Assembly: GCF_007896845.1 (NCBI RefSeq)
Contig: NZ_VOHS01000014.1
Coordinates: 92,644-156,643 of the forward strand
Origin: Chitinophaga pinensis
GTDB taxonomy: Bacteria > Bacteroidota > Bacteroidia > Chitinophagales > Chitinophagaceae
Direction: 5' to 3'
Length of the DNA stretch: 64,000 nucleotides
The translations under genes and the position numbers were made by a program. The notes under the pieces were generated by a model, which was not told where the DNA came from, did no database searches, and saw only the letters and a program-made list of their open reading frames with translations. Below, in pieces: positions 1 through 8,019 of the stretch (positions within the stretch are counted from its first letter, which is position 1; every line of letters begins with the position of its first letter).

Positions 1-194
1 TGTATACGCTGATGAAGGCCACCCAGACCTTACCGTTGGGTACCGCCTATGCGGTATGGACAGGAATCGGTGCCGTAGGGACTGTATTAGTAGGTATTCT
101 GGTGTTTAAGGAACCGGCTACCTTCCTGAGAGTACTATTTATAGCGACCCTGATCGGTTCCATCATTGGGTTGAAAGTTGTGTCACCGCATTAA
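1..194 (+). CDS. SMR-family multidrug/guanidinium-type exporter, 3' part only
   Basis: The reading frame is open from the first base of the window, so the N-terminal half lies outside. The visible C-terminal ~63 residues contain [19 protein letters not shown], the hallmark of the small multidrug resistance family in TM3, followed by TM4 and a short polar tail. SMR proteins are ~105 residues with four membrane helices and act as dimers, exporting cationic compounds or guanidinium by proton exchange. The first ATG (position 12) is inside TM3 and cannot be the true start. The Gdx/SugE versus EmrE subtype cannot be decided without the N-terminal Glu region. A hairpin with arms at 240-250 and 276-286 followed by a T-rich stretch probably terminates it. 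Confidence 0.9.
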   Translation, partial: YTLMKATQTLPLGTAYAVWTGIGAVGTVLVGILVFKEPATFLRVLFIATLIGSIIGLKVVSPH

Positions 195-239
195 ATAAAA
201 AGCGCTTTAAAATAATTGACCGGGTCTTGCCCGGTTATG

Positions 240-290
240 AACCTGATGAAACAGCATTCTTATATAGGGTGCGCCTTCATCAGGTTTCTT
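240..290 (+). terminator. probable terminator of the SMR gene
   Basis: An 11-bp perfect inverted repeat (AACCTGATGAA / TTCATCAGGTT) with a 25-nt loop, followed by TTCTTCTTTAT. It lies 45 nt after the SMR stop codon and upstream of the guanine deaminase promoter. The long loop makes it weaker than the other hairpins in the window. Confidence 0.5.
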
Positions 291-397
291 CTTTATGTCC
301 GCTTTACCTGATAGATTGTTTTGCAGCAGTTTCCGCCTTACAGGTCTCCATCATACAAGCAGTATTATCCCTGCACACGCGGCGCGTCAATTTTGTG

Positions 398-405
398 TAT
401 TTTTG
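398..405 (+). promoter_or_regulatory. Bacteroidota-type -7 element (TATTTTTG)
   Basis: Matches the TAnnTTTG -7 consensus and lies 16 nt upstream of the chosen ATG of guanine deaminase. No clear -33 TTTG was found at the expected spacing. It supports starting the protein at 422 rather than at an earlier in-frame codon. Confidence 0.45.
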
Positions 406-421
406 GTACAAAGCAACATTT

Positions 422-901
422 ATGATCGGAGAAAGAGAAAAACGGTTTATGCAGATGGCGGTGGACCTTTCCCGCGAGGGAATGGAAAAAGGGGACGGAG
501 GTCCTTTCGGCGCTATTGTTGTACGGGGAGAAGAGATCGTAGGACGTGGCTGGAATCAGGTATTGACATTCAATGATCCCACGGCACATGCAGAAGTCGT
601 GGCTATCAGGGATGCCTGTGCCAATCTGAATACTTTCCAGCTGCACGATTGTGAGATATTTACATCCTGTGAACCCTGCCCGATGTGCCTGGGGGCTATT
701 TACTGGGCCAGACCCCAACGCGTGTATTTTGCCAATACAAAGGATGATGCCGCAGCCATTGATTTTGATGACTCATTTATCTACCGGGAGATACAGGTAC
801 CACACTCTGACAAGAAGATCCCTTTTATAGCGTTTCCTTCTGAAGCCGCTGCTGCGGTGTTCAGGGATTGGCAGATCAAAGGAGACAGGACGCTGTATTA
901 A
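422..901 (+). CDS. guaD: guanine deaminase (cytidine-deaminase fold)
   Basis: 159 residues, the usual size of the small bacterial guanine deaminase. It deaminates guanine to xanthine in purine salvage or catabolism, in the cytoplasm. The zinc site is clear: HAEVVAIRDAC supplies the His ligand and the catalytic Glu, and SCEPCPMCLGAIYWAR supplies the two Cys ligands. The later FDDSFIYREI and the C-terminal aromatic tail are typical of the GuaD branch rather than of tRNA adenosine deaminase TadA; the tail closes over the active site of the partner subunit in GuaD dimers. An open frame extends upstream to 227 but without family similarity, so ATG 422 just after the -7 element is preferred. It ends at a 20-bp hairpin. 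Substrate assignment is by family resemblance. Confidence 0.93.
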   Translation: MIGEREKRFMQMAVDLSREGMEKGDGGPFGAIVVRGEEIVGRGWNQVLTFNDPTAHAEVVAIRDACANLNTFQLHDCEIFTSCEPCPMCLGAIYWARPQRVYFANTKDDAAAIDFDDSFIYREIQVPHSDKKIPFIAFPSEAAAAVFRDWQIKGDRTLY

Positions 902-987
902 ATTAAGCATTAAAATTTAGGATGAAGAACTGGTGAGTCTCACTTAGTGGAGAGGCTTTCAGGGAAGGGGTGTGTCCAGAAAAACGC

Positions 988-1034
988 AATAATAAATCGG
1001 CTGCCCGATATGACCGGGCAGCCGATTTATTATT
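988..1034. terminator. bidirectional hairpin terminator
   Basis: A perfect 20-bp inverted repeat (arms 988-1007 and 1015-1034, 7-nt loop) with a GC-rich core and A/T-rich outer ends that give a U-tract in either direction. It sits between guaD (+) and the small exported protein gene (-), so it can serve both. Confidence 0.85.
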
Positions 1035-1140
1035 AATCAGGAATAAAAATCAAGAATTGTTCACTGTACTTATGTAGAGAGGCTTTCTATTTAAACGCAA
1101 GGCTAAGCAATTCCTGATTCTTAATTCCTGATTGAAAGAA

Positions 1141-1323
1141 TTAAGCAGCTTTTTTAGCAGCAGCGTGATGTGCTTTATGCGCTTTAGCTGTTGTATCAGC
1201 AGCTGGTTTCTCAGTTTTAGCTTTTTCTTTTTTAGCAGGTTTCGCAGCTGGAGTTTGTGCGAAAGTGATAGCGCTAACACTCATAAATACCGCTGCTACA
1301 ATAAGACCTTTTTTGATGTTCAT
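1141..1323 (-). CDS. small Ala/Lys/His-rich exported protein
   Basis: 60 residues from the ATG at 1321-1323. Residues 1-22 form a clean signal peptide (MNIKKGLIVAAVFMSVSAITFAQ); the mature part is almost only Ala, Lys, Thr, Pro and His, ending AHKAHHAAAKKAA. This is a low-complexity, strongly basic periplasmic or secreted protein with no recognisable domain. It resembles the 78-residue protein on the other side of the histidine kinase gene in layout and composition. A further upstream ATG adds 15 residues before the signal peptide and is unlikely. The His/Lys-rich tail could bind metal ions or anionic polymers, but that is speculation. Confidence 0.7.
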   Translation of the reverse strand: MNIKKGLIVAAVFMSVSAITFAQTPAAKPAKKEKAKTEKPAADTTAKAHKAHHAAAKKAA

Positions 1324-1465
1324 GATCGTAAGTTTTAAAAATGTGTTTGAGAGATGAATTGTTTTCAATTACTGAAGTAAAGGTACAGCTGGAATGAGCG
1401 CGTATCGGGCGGTTTCGGTGAAAAGGGGCTAAGTGTCGTTGAAAAGCCTCAATCGGGAGTCGGAG

Positions 1466-3670
1466 TTAAAAAAGTAATTGCAGAGTTTCCTGCAAAGCCT
1501 GTATACACAAGCGTTTCAGGGTGTTAAACTGATCAGTTACCAATGCTTTGTCGTAGTTAAGTTCCACACGTTCAAGTGATTCCAGTATCGGGTAGAGATG
1601 TGTTTCCAGTCCGATAAAGGAAATAGTTGTTTTAAGCGTATGTGCGGTGCGACGTATATCCGTAGCTGCTTCCTCATCAATTGCCTTTTTGAGCATCGAA
1701 AGATCTTCTGGCAGCTGCGTAACGAATTGCGTCAGCATATTCTGTTCGAAAGCTTTATCTCCGCGGGAAAGCTGCTGCAGATACTCCATTTGTACAAGGG
1801 AGGATTCTCCGTTGGCAGGATATCCGTTATGTTGGTGTGCATAATGTTCCGGTGTACTGCTTTTACCCGTAAAGACCTGTATCATCCGATAGAGTTCTTC
1901 TTCCCGTATCGGTTTTGAGAGGTATTCATTCATACCGGCTTGCAGGCATTTCTCTCTTTCTCCTGCCATCGCGTGTGCGGTCATGGCCACGATTGGAATA
2001 TTGGAGTGTAATTCTTCCCGTATCTTTCTGGTAGCGGTATAACCGTCCATTTCCGGCATCTGGATATCCATCAGGATCAGGTCAAAATGTTGTTTTGACA
2101 AGGTATTCAGGGCTTCCTGTCCGTTACTGACCAGCTGATAATGCAATTGTCTGTTCCCCAGCAGGTGGCGCAGCAGGTTTTGGTTCATGCGATTGTCTTC
2201 CGCTACCAGCAGACGTATATCCGGTTGTTGGGGCAGGGTAAAGTGTTCTTGTGAATAGCCGGAATGTTCTGTGCCTTCAGCCAGCAGTTCACCCTGTGTA
2301 TAGGGGAGTTCTACGAGGAAGGTGCTGCCTTTTCCGGGCTCGCTTTCCACTTTGATAGTGCCATGTTGCAATTCTACCAGTTGTTTTACGATGGTGAGTC
2401 CTAATCCGGTACCGCCGTATTTACGGGTAATATCCGCTTCTGCCTGATTGAAACGGTCAAATATGGTAGACAGTTTATTTTGTGAGATGCCAATGCCTGT
2501 ATCAGAGACGGTGAACAGCAGGCGCACACCGGACTCATTCCCGCTTACAGGTGAGACCCTGACATTCACGCGTCCCTGTGGGGTGAATTTGATAGCATTG
2601 TTGATCAGGTTGACAAGCACCTGTGTCAGCCGCATGACGTCTCCATAGAGGATGTCGGGCACGCCGGCGTCTATCTGGACACTCAGATCCAGTGATTTCT
2701 CCTGTGCTTTGGGCTGGAACATCAGCTGAAGGGAATGCATCATTCCCCTGAGACTAAATGATACCGGTTCAAGGCGCATCATGCCTGATTCTATTTTAGA
2801 GATGTCGAGTATATCGTTGATGATATCCAGCAGGTTTTCGCCGGCATGCTGAATAGAAGCTACATATTCCTTTGATTTCTCATTAAGGGGTTGTTGTTGC
2901 AGCAGATGAGTGAAACCCAGTACGGCGTTCATGGGTGTCCTGATCTCATGACTCATATTAGCAAGGAACTGGTCTTTCACGACGGTGAGTTTCTTTTCCT
3001 GTCGCTGCGAATGGTCGAGCGCTTCTATGAGCTGTTCCTGCTTATAAATACGGCTGGTGATATAGAGGAAAGACAGCAGACTGGATAAACAGGCAAAAAA
3101 GAGCATGATCGTGCCCCAGTTTAATGCTTTTTGTCCGCTGGTGTCTATAAGATGTGTCGTCCTGTTTACTTCCGTCTGCCGGGTACTGTCCAGCGCGTGT
3201 AATATCACATTGATTGCTTCGCCAAGGCGTTTCCCTTTCTGGGCATTGATCATCCTTTCGGCGGACCATTTCCCTTTCAGGTAAAAGCTATCCAGTACGG
3301 CTATGTTGAAGTTATTTTTCTCGTCTACGAGGTAGTTGAGCTGAGTGAGGAGTTTTTCAGTACTGTCATTCAGGACCAGTTTATTGATTTCACCCAGATC
3401 TGCTTTGATAACGGCTACTTCAGCTTCAATACCGGTAATATTGAGGGTGTCCTGAGAAATAACGGTGCCACGTACTTTGCTATCGGTTTTGGCTATATTG
3501 GTCTGCAGTTTCTGCAGTTCATTCTTGACGTTTAGTTCATCCAGCAGCTTTTCGTTGCCGGAAATGAGCTTACGGATGTTCTGAGCTGAGTTGAATTGCA
3601 GCACTATGAATAGTACGAGGCCTATTACGAACAGGCCCAGCAGGTAATATTTAATCAGCTTTGGCTGCAT
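1466..3670 (-). CDS. membrane-bound hybrid histidine kinase (HisKA-HATPase-REC-Hpt)
   Basis: 734 residues. TM helix ~8-26, a helical extracytoplasmic sensor ~27-183 with no recognised ligand motif (four-helix or CHASE3-like in look), TM ~185-205, coiled linker, then HisKA with phospho-His241 (SHEIRTPMNAV), HATPase with N-box NNAIKF (~357), DTGIGIS and GGTGLGL, a receiver domain with acidic pair E491/D492, phospho-Asp535 and Lys586, and a C-terminal Hpt domain with His677 (AHTLKTT). It carries a full internal His-Asp-His relay, so a separate output regulator must take the phosphate; none is adjacent. The nearest regulator is the LytTR gene at 6.8-7.4 kb, beyond an unrelated peptidase. The gene lies between two small Ala/Lys/His-rich exported proteins on the same strand. 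Confidence 0.93.
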   Translation of the reverse strand: MQPKLIKYYLLGLFVIGLVLFIVLQFNSAQNIRKLISGNEKLLDELNVKNELQKLQTNIAKTDSKVRGTVISQDTLNITGIEAEVAVIKADLGEINKLVLNDSTEKLLTQLNYLVDEKNNFNIAVLDSFYLKGKWSAERMINAQKGKRLGEAINVILHALDSTRQTEVNRTTHLIDTSGQKALNWGTIMLFFACLSSLLSFLYITSRIYKQEQLIEALDHSQRQEKKLTVVKDQFLANMSHEIRTPMNAVLGFTHLLQQQPLNEKSKEYVASIQHAGENLLDIINDILDISKIESGMMRLEPVSFSLRGMMHSLQLMFQPKAQEKSLDLSVQIDAGVPDILYGDVMRLTQVLVNLINNAIKFTPQGRVNVRVSPVSGNESGVRLLFTVSDTGIGISQNKLSTIFDRFNQAEADITRKYGGTGLGLTIVKQLVELQHGTIKVESEPGKGSTFLVELPYTQGELLAEGTEHSGYSQEHFTLPQQPDIRLLVAEDNRMNQNLLRHLLGNRQLHYQLVSNGQEALNTLSKQHFDLILMDIQMPEMDGYTATRKIREELHSNIPIVAMTAHAMAGEREKCLQAGMNEYLSKPIREEELYRMIQVFTGKSSTPEHYAHQHNGYPANGESSLVQMEYLQQLSRGDKAFEQNMLTQFVTQLPEDLSMLKKAIDEEAATDIRRTAHTLKTTISFIGLETHLYPILESLERVELNYDKALVTDQFNTLKRLCIQALQETLQLLF

Positions 3671-3789
3671 AGTGCTCTGCGGTGTTTTGTTAAAATTACG
3701 AATTTGTACAGTGTATTTCTCTTTCGGGGAGAAGGTATCTGGTTGGCGCCATTGTACAGTGATCAGGGGATGATGATTTTCTCACAATG

Positions 3790-3834
3790 CGAATGACGAA
3801 TCACGAATGTGTTGCATTCGTCACCCGTCATTCG
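3790..3834. repeat. imperfect palindrome, intergenic
   Basis: Arms 3790-3809 and 3815-3834 with a 5-nt loop, built of GAATGACGAAT-like words; 18 or so of 20 positions pair. No T-tract follows on the minus strand, so it may be a short interspersed repeat unit rather than a simple terminator, though it lies downstream of the 3873-4109 gene. Confidence 0.5.
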
Positions 3835-3872
3835 AAAATTTTGAACCAAAATCCTATTTATAGACAGCCTGC

Positions 3873-4109
3873 TTATTTAGCAGCTTTCTTTGCGTGATGT
3901 TTCTTGTGCGCTTTCTTTGCGTGAGGCGCAGCTGCTGGTTTGGACGGTTCCTGTTTAGCGTTAACAGTTGTAGCTTTAGTTGCTGCAGGTTTTACTGTAG
4001 CATGTGTAGTAGTAGCTTTAGCTTTTGCGGCGTGAACCGGAGTAGCAGCGAAGGTTGCGGTACCAGCGAAGATCATGGCAGCTGCCATCATTATTCCTAA
4101 CTTTTTCAT
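3873..4109 (-). CDS. small Ala/Lys/His-rich exported protein
   Basis: 78 residues: signal peptide of ~21 residues (MKKLGIMMAAAMIFAGTATFA) followed by a mature domain made nearly entirely of Ala, Lys, Thr, Pro and His, ending in KKAHKKHHAKKAAK. Similar in layout and composition to the 60-residue protein at 1141-1323, so the two are probably paralogous or at least analogous. Predicted to be exported, highly basic and disordered. No known domain is seen. The upstream region to 4408 holds only T-rich sequence and the promoter of the divergent peptidase. Confidence 0.7.
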   Translation of the reverse strand: MKKLGIMMAAAMIFAGTATFAATPVHAAKAKATTTHATVKPAATKATTVNAKQEPSKPAAAPHAKKAHKKHHAKKAAK

Positions 4110-4357
4110 GACTGAATGTTTTGTTTGTGATTAACTAGTTTATAATTAGTAGTCCTTTTTAGCATTTTGCATCGGCAATCGTACTGTTATTGTGCTTGTG
4201 TTTTTTTGTTGTCCTTTTCTGTTGTTGTTCTCAGCACGACTGCCTTTGTTTGATTTGCTGACTCAAAGATAAGACGCCGCGGAACTGTGTCCGGGCGCAT
4301 TTGGGTTAACAGGCATGAGTCATCGGTGGAAAAGGACGAACTGTCGTCGGGATATGT

Positions 4358-4365
4358 TATATTTG
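4358..4365 (+). promoter_or_regulatory. -7 element (TATATTTG) of the M28 peptidase gene
   Basis: A full match to TAnnTTTG, 43 nt upstream of the ATG at 4409. No convincing -33 box at 19-21 nt spacing. Confidence 0.4.
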
Positions 4366-4408
4366 TTCGCCACCGCCTATCTCGACCAAAAAAAATCCTC
4401 TTTTTACA

Positions 4409-6640
4409 ATGAATCTGAAGACAACTGCCTGCAGTATTACCCTGTTTTTGTCACTACACAGCGCCTATGCACAACAAAAGCTGAGTGGTTTCAGCAGTGA
4501 ACATGCACAACAGCAACAGGATCTGGAAGCCCGTTTCGACAAAGGACTAAGCGCTGCCGCTATTGGTAATAATATCAAGACGCTGTCGGCCAGACAACAT
4601 TATCTGGGCATGCCCCGGGATAAATGGGTGGCCGAAAATATCCTGCAACAATTCAAAAGTTATGGCTGGGATGCTCATATCGAAACTTATCAGGTACTGT
4701 TTCCCACACCGAAAACAAGGGTACTGGAAGCCAGCTATCCGGCAGGGTACAAAGCCGTGTTGAAGGAGCCTGCTCTGAAAGAGGACGCGAGTACCGGTCA
4801 GCCGGATGAACTACCTACTTACAATGCCTGGAGTGCCGATGGTGATGTAACAGGGGAATTGGTGTTTGTGAATTATGGTCTGCCGGAAGATTATGAATAC
4901 CTCGAAAGACTGGGTATCGATGTAAAAGGGAAGATCGTCATTGCCAAATACGGTCGTTCGTGGAGAGGCATCAAACCAAAAGTAGCGCAGGAACATGGTG
5001 CAATCGGTACCCTGATCTATTCAGATCCGAAAGATGATGGGTACTATCAGGGGGATGTCTACCCGGTAGGTCCTTATAAAAGCGAATATGGGGTCCAAAG
5101 AGGCTCTATTATGGATATGGTGATATATCCGGGCGATCCGTTGACACCTGGCGTAGGAGCGACGGAAAATGCCCAAAGACTGGAAAGAGCTGCTGCCACC
5201 AATCTTTTGAAGATACCGGTATTGCCGATCAGCTACCATGATGCTGCTCCTCTGCTTGAGGCATTGGAAGGTCCGGTAGCTCCTGAAGGCTGGAGAGGTG
5301 CCTTGCCATTTACCTATCATATCGGACCGGGTAAAGCGAAAGTGCACCTGAAACTGGAATTTGACTGGAAAATGGTACCGGCATATAATGTGATTGCGAT
5401 GATGAAAGGCAGTCAGTTTCCGGACCAATGGGTGATCAGAGGTAATCACCATGATGCGTGGGTATATGGTGCCGCAGATCCGATCAGTGGTCTGTCCTCT
5501 CTGCTGGAGGAGGCAAAAGCTATCGGCGAACTGGCCAGAAACGGTTACAAACCGAAAAGAACGCTGGTGTATGCTGCCTGGGATGGAGAGGAACCGGGGC
5601 TGCTGGGTTCGACTGAATGGGTGGAAGCACATGCTGCCGAATTGCAACAAAAGGCAGTGGCATATATTAACTCTGATGGCAACAGCCGTGGATTTCTTGG
5701 CGTAGGAGGTTCGCATGCACTGGAACCTTTTATGGGTGAGATTGCAAAAAGTATTACTGATCCGCAGACGAAAGTCAGCATCTTCGAAAGAAAACAGGCG
5801 TCTGATCTGGTATCTGCTGCTACCACTAAAGCTAAAAAAGATATACTGGCAAAGAAAGACATGACCATCAGTGCGCTGGGTTCAGGCTCTGATTATTCTT
5901 CTTTCCTGCAACATCTGGGTATTCCATCCCTTAATGTAGGTTTCGGCGGAGAAGGAGCCGGTGGTGAATACCATTCTATCTATGACACTTATGAGAATTA
6001 TTCCCGTTTTAAAGATCCGGGATTTGAATATGGCGTAGCCTTGTCCCGTCTGGCAGGACATGCCGCTTTAAGACTGGCAGATGCCGACGTATTACCTTTT
6101 GATTTCCGCAGCCTTTCCAAAACAATCAATGGATATACTACCGACCTGCTTTCCCTGACTGAACAGATGAGAGAAACAACGGCTGTAGAAAATCAGGTGA
6201 TCAGTAATAATGCCTATCAACTGGCAGGAGATGTTACGAAGCCACTGAAGGCACCTGCCGCTAAGTCAGAAGTACCTTATATCGACTTTTCGAAGCTGCA
6301 GAATGCACTGGTTGCATTGGATAAAGCAGCACAGCATATACAGGATGCCAAAAAAGGACAAGTACAGGTAGCTAAACTTGAGGCGCTGAACAAAGCCCTG
6401 TATCAGGCGGAACAGCAATTACTACATGAGGAAGGCCTGCCCAACAGAGCGTGGTATAAACACGTGATCTATGCGCCGGGATTTTATACCGGATATGGTG
6501 TGAAGACAATGCCGGGTATCCGTGAAGCGATCGAACAGCGCAGATGGAAAGAAGCGGAAGAACAGATCAGTATTGCGGCTACAGCAATCAATCGTCTGAC
6601 TGACTATCTGGAAAAGACACTTGGTTCAATTAAGAATTAA
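4409..6640 (+). CDS. M28-family peptidase, glutamate carboxypeptidase II/PSMA-like
   Basis: 743 residues with a signal peptide (cleavage near residue 21, SAYAQ). Domain order: PA (protease-associated) domain ~145-250, M28 zinc peptidase core ~325-560, TfR-like dimerisation domain ~600-740. Zinc ligands can be matched to human GCPII: His347 and Asp349 in GNHHDAW, bridging Asp357 in AADPISG, the catalytic/ligand pair Glu394-Glu395 in WDGEEPGLLGSTEW, Asp423 in INSDGN, and the last His in YHSIYDTYEN. The enzyme should release C-terminal acidic residues from peptides in the periplasm. It is monocistronic, with its own promoter. All metal ligands are present, so it is expected to be active; exact substrate is inferred. 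Confidence 0.93.
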   Translation: MNLKTTACSITLFLSLHSAYAQQKLSGFSSEHAQQQQDLEARFDKGLSAAAIGNNIKTLSARQHYLGMPRDKWVAENILQQFKSYGWDAHIETYQVLFPTPKTRVLEASYPAGYKAVLKEPALKEDASTGQPDELPTYNAWSADGDVTGELVFVNYGLPEDYEYLERLGIDVKGKIVIAKYGRSWRGIKPKVAQEHGAIGTLIYSDPKDDGYYQGDVYPVGPYKSEYGVQRGSIMDMVIYPGDPLTPGVGATENAQRLERAAATNLLKIPVLPISYHDAAPLLEALEGPVAPEGWRGALPFTYHIGPGKAKVHLKLEFDWKMVPAYNVIAMMKGSQFPDQWVIRGNHHDAWVYGAADPISGLSSLLEEAKAIGELARNGYKPKRTLVYAAWDGEEPGLLGSTEWVEAHAAELQQKAVAYINSDGNSRGFLGVGGSHALEPFMGEIAKSITDPQTKVSIFERKQASDLVSAATTKAKKDILAKKDMTISALGSGSDYSSFLQHLGIPSLNVGFGGEGAGGEYHSIYDTYENYSRFKDPGFEYGVALSRLAGHAALRLADADVLPFDFRSLSKTINGYTTDLLSLTEQMRETTAVENQVISNNAYQLAGDVTKPLKAPAAKSEVPYIDFSKLQNALVALDKAAQHIQDAKKGQVQVAKLEALNKALYQAEQQLLHEEGLPNRAWYKHVIYAPGFYTGYGVKTMPGIREAIEQRRWKEAEEQISIAATAINRLTDYLEKTLGSIKN

Positions 6641-6752
6641 TTGACTGCCTGATTATTTTCAGACGGACTGTGATAACACGGCGGGAGGATACCTGATATA
6701 CATAGACAATATTCAGGCATCTGTTATTAGTCAGTCTCCTTTAAGAAAATTC

Positions 6753-7448
6753 CTATAAAAGATTCAGTTTACTATTCAGTGCTGCGCGATAAGCATCTGC
6801 TACCGGCACTGAATTTTTGGCGATCACAATAGCGCCATCTTCTATTGAATCGATCTTGTCCAACGCCACGATATAAGAACGGTGTACTCTCATAAACCGT
6901 GGGGTGGGCAGACGTTCTTCGATTGCTTTCAGAGTAGAATGCACAGCATGAAATTTCTGGGCGGTATGTAATTTCACATAATCTCCCATTGCCTCCAGAT
7001 AAAGTATATCATCGAGCTTGACACGTTTTAAGATACCGCTGTCCCGGATGAAGATAAATTCGTTATCCGTGTCATGTACTTCCTTTGTGCCCGCCTGCTG
7101 TAATTCTTTCGCTCTTTCGATCGCCTGTATAAAACGGGCAGGTGTGACGGGTTTAATAAGATAATCCGCTACGTGTAGTTCAAATGCCTCTACGGCATAG
7201 TCTTTCTTTGCGGTGGTAAAGATAATCACGGGACCATTCTTCCCTATGTTACGCGTCAGTTCCAGACCATTCATGCCCGGCATTTCAATATCCAGCAGGA
7301 GCAGGTCTATCTTTTCTTTCTGCAGCATATTATATGCCTCTATGGCACTGGCGCATTCACCGGCTACCTGAAGTTGATCCACATGGCTGACCAGTTGTTT
7401 CATGGCGGTACGCGCCAGCTTGTTGTCGTCTATAATAAGGCAGTTCAT
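6753..7448 (-). CDS. LytTR-family response regulator
   Basis: 231 residues from ATG 7446-7448. Receiver domain 1-~118 with the acidic pair Asp7/Asp8, phospho-Asp53 (LLLDIEMPGMNG) and Lys99 (DYLIKP); LytTR DNA-binding domain ~128-231 (DILYLEAMGDYVKLHT...FMRVHRSYIV). Such regulators usually pair with a LytS/HisKA_7-type sensor kinase, which is absent here, so it is an orphan. A longer open frame upstream adds 47 residues rich in Cys and His without family similarity and was rejected. A TATATTTG sequence lies only 4 nt upstream of the ATG, which would give a leaderless or nearly leaderless mRNA if it is the -7 box. Confidence 0.93.
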   Translation of the reverse strand: MNCLIIDDNKLARTAMKQLVSHVDQLQVAGECASAIEAYNMLQKEKIDLLLLDIEMPGMNGLELTRNIGKNGPVIIFTTAKKDYAVEAFELHVADYLIKPVTPARFIQAIERAKELQQAGTKEVHDTDNEFIFIRDSGILKRVKLDDILYLEAMGDYVKLHTAQKFHAVHSTLKAIEERLPTPRFMRVHRSYIVALDKIDSIEDGAIVIAKNSVPVADAYRAALNSKLNLL

Positions 7449-7563
7449 ACCGCAAATATACTGAACCCCGTAATGTGGAATCGGACACAAGATTATAATT
7501 CCCTTAAAACATGACAGGAGGCTATGTATTATAAATTTGTTTAAATATCTTGCATGTGTATAA

Positions 7564-7941
7564 ATGGGTCTCAACTTGAAACAGCTCAAAAGGCTTTTAC
7601 TTTTTATTTCCTGTATCTTCCTGCTGCCTGCATTGCAGGGAGAGAGCCCTTTTACATCCTACACTTCTCACACTGTTTTACGGCCGACCAGCGCCAACAC
7701 GGTTCACGCAGACGCTAATAAGGATCATGTCACCGACAGTTATTCCATCACCAGTAGTCCGCATAAATATAACCACCGTACAAGGGCGCTGAATGATTTC
7801 CACGAGTTATGTCTGTTCGTCTCCAGCATCCGTATCAAAACGATACTGATCTATATCCAGCCACAGTACAAAGGATATAAAGAATCTTATATCAGCGTTG
7901 CTGTCAACCTCAGTGACTGGCGTGGGCCTCCTATAGCCTGA
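7564..7941 (+). CDS. small exported protein heading the efflux operon
   Basis: 125 residues with an N-terminal hydrophobic stretch (KRLLLFISCIFLLPALQG) that looks like a signal peptide or anchor, then a Ser/Thr/His-rich middle and a C-terminal SDWRGPPIA. I recognise no domain. It is co-directional with, and 78 nt ahead of, the TolC-like gene. Short proteins of about this size ending in a WRxPP/RGPP-like tail occur in front of RND efflux operons in Bacteroidota, in my recollection, which is the main reason to believe it is real. The sequence has no stop codons and reasonable codon use. A role in the pump is an inference from position only. Confidence 0.55.
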   Translation: MGLNLKQLKRLLLFISCIFLLPALQGESPFTSYTSHTVLRPTSANTVHADANKDHVTDSYSITSSPHKYNHRTRALNDFHELCLFVSSIRIKTILIYIQPQYKGYKESYISVAVNLSDWRGPPIA

Positions 7942-8019
7942 TCTCTCCATTTTTTCAAACATTTTCTTATTAATGCTGCAGGCGATTGCCTGTGGCCGGT
8001 TTAACACATTCTGTCAGTT

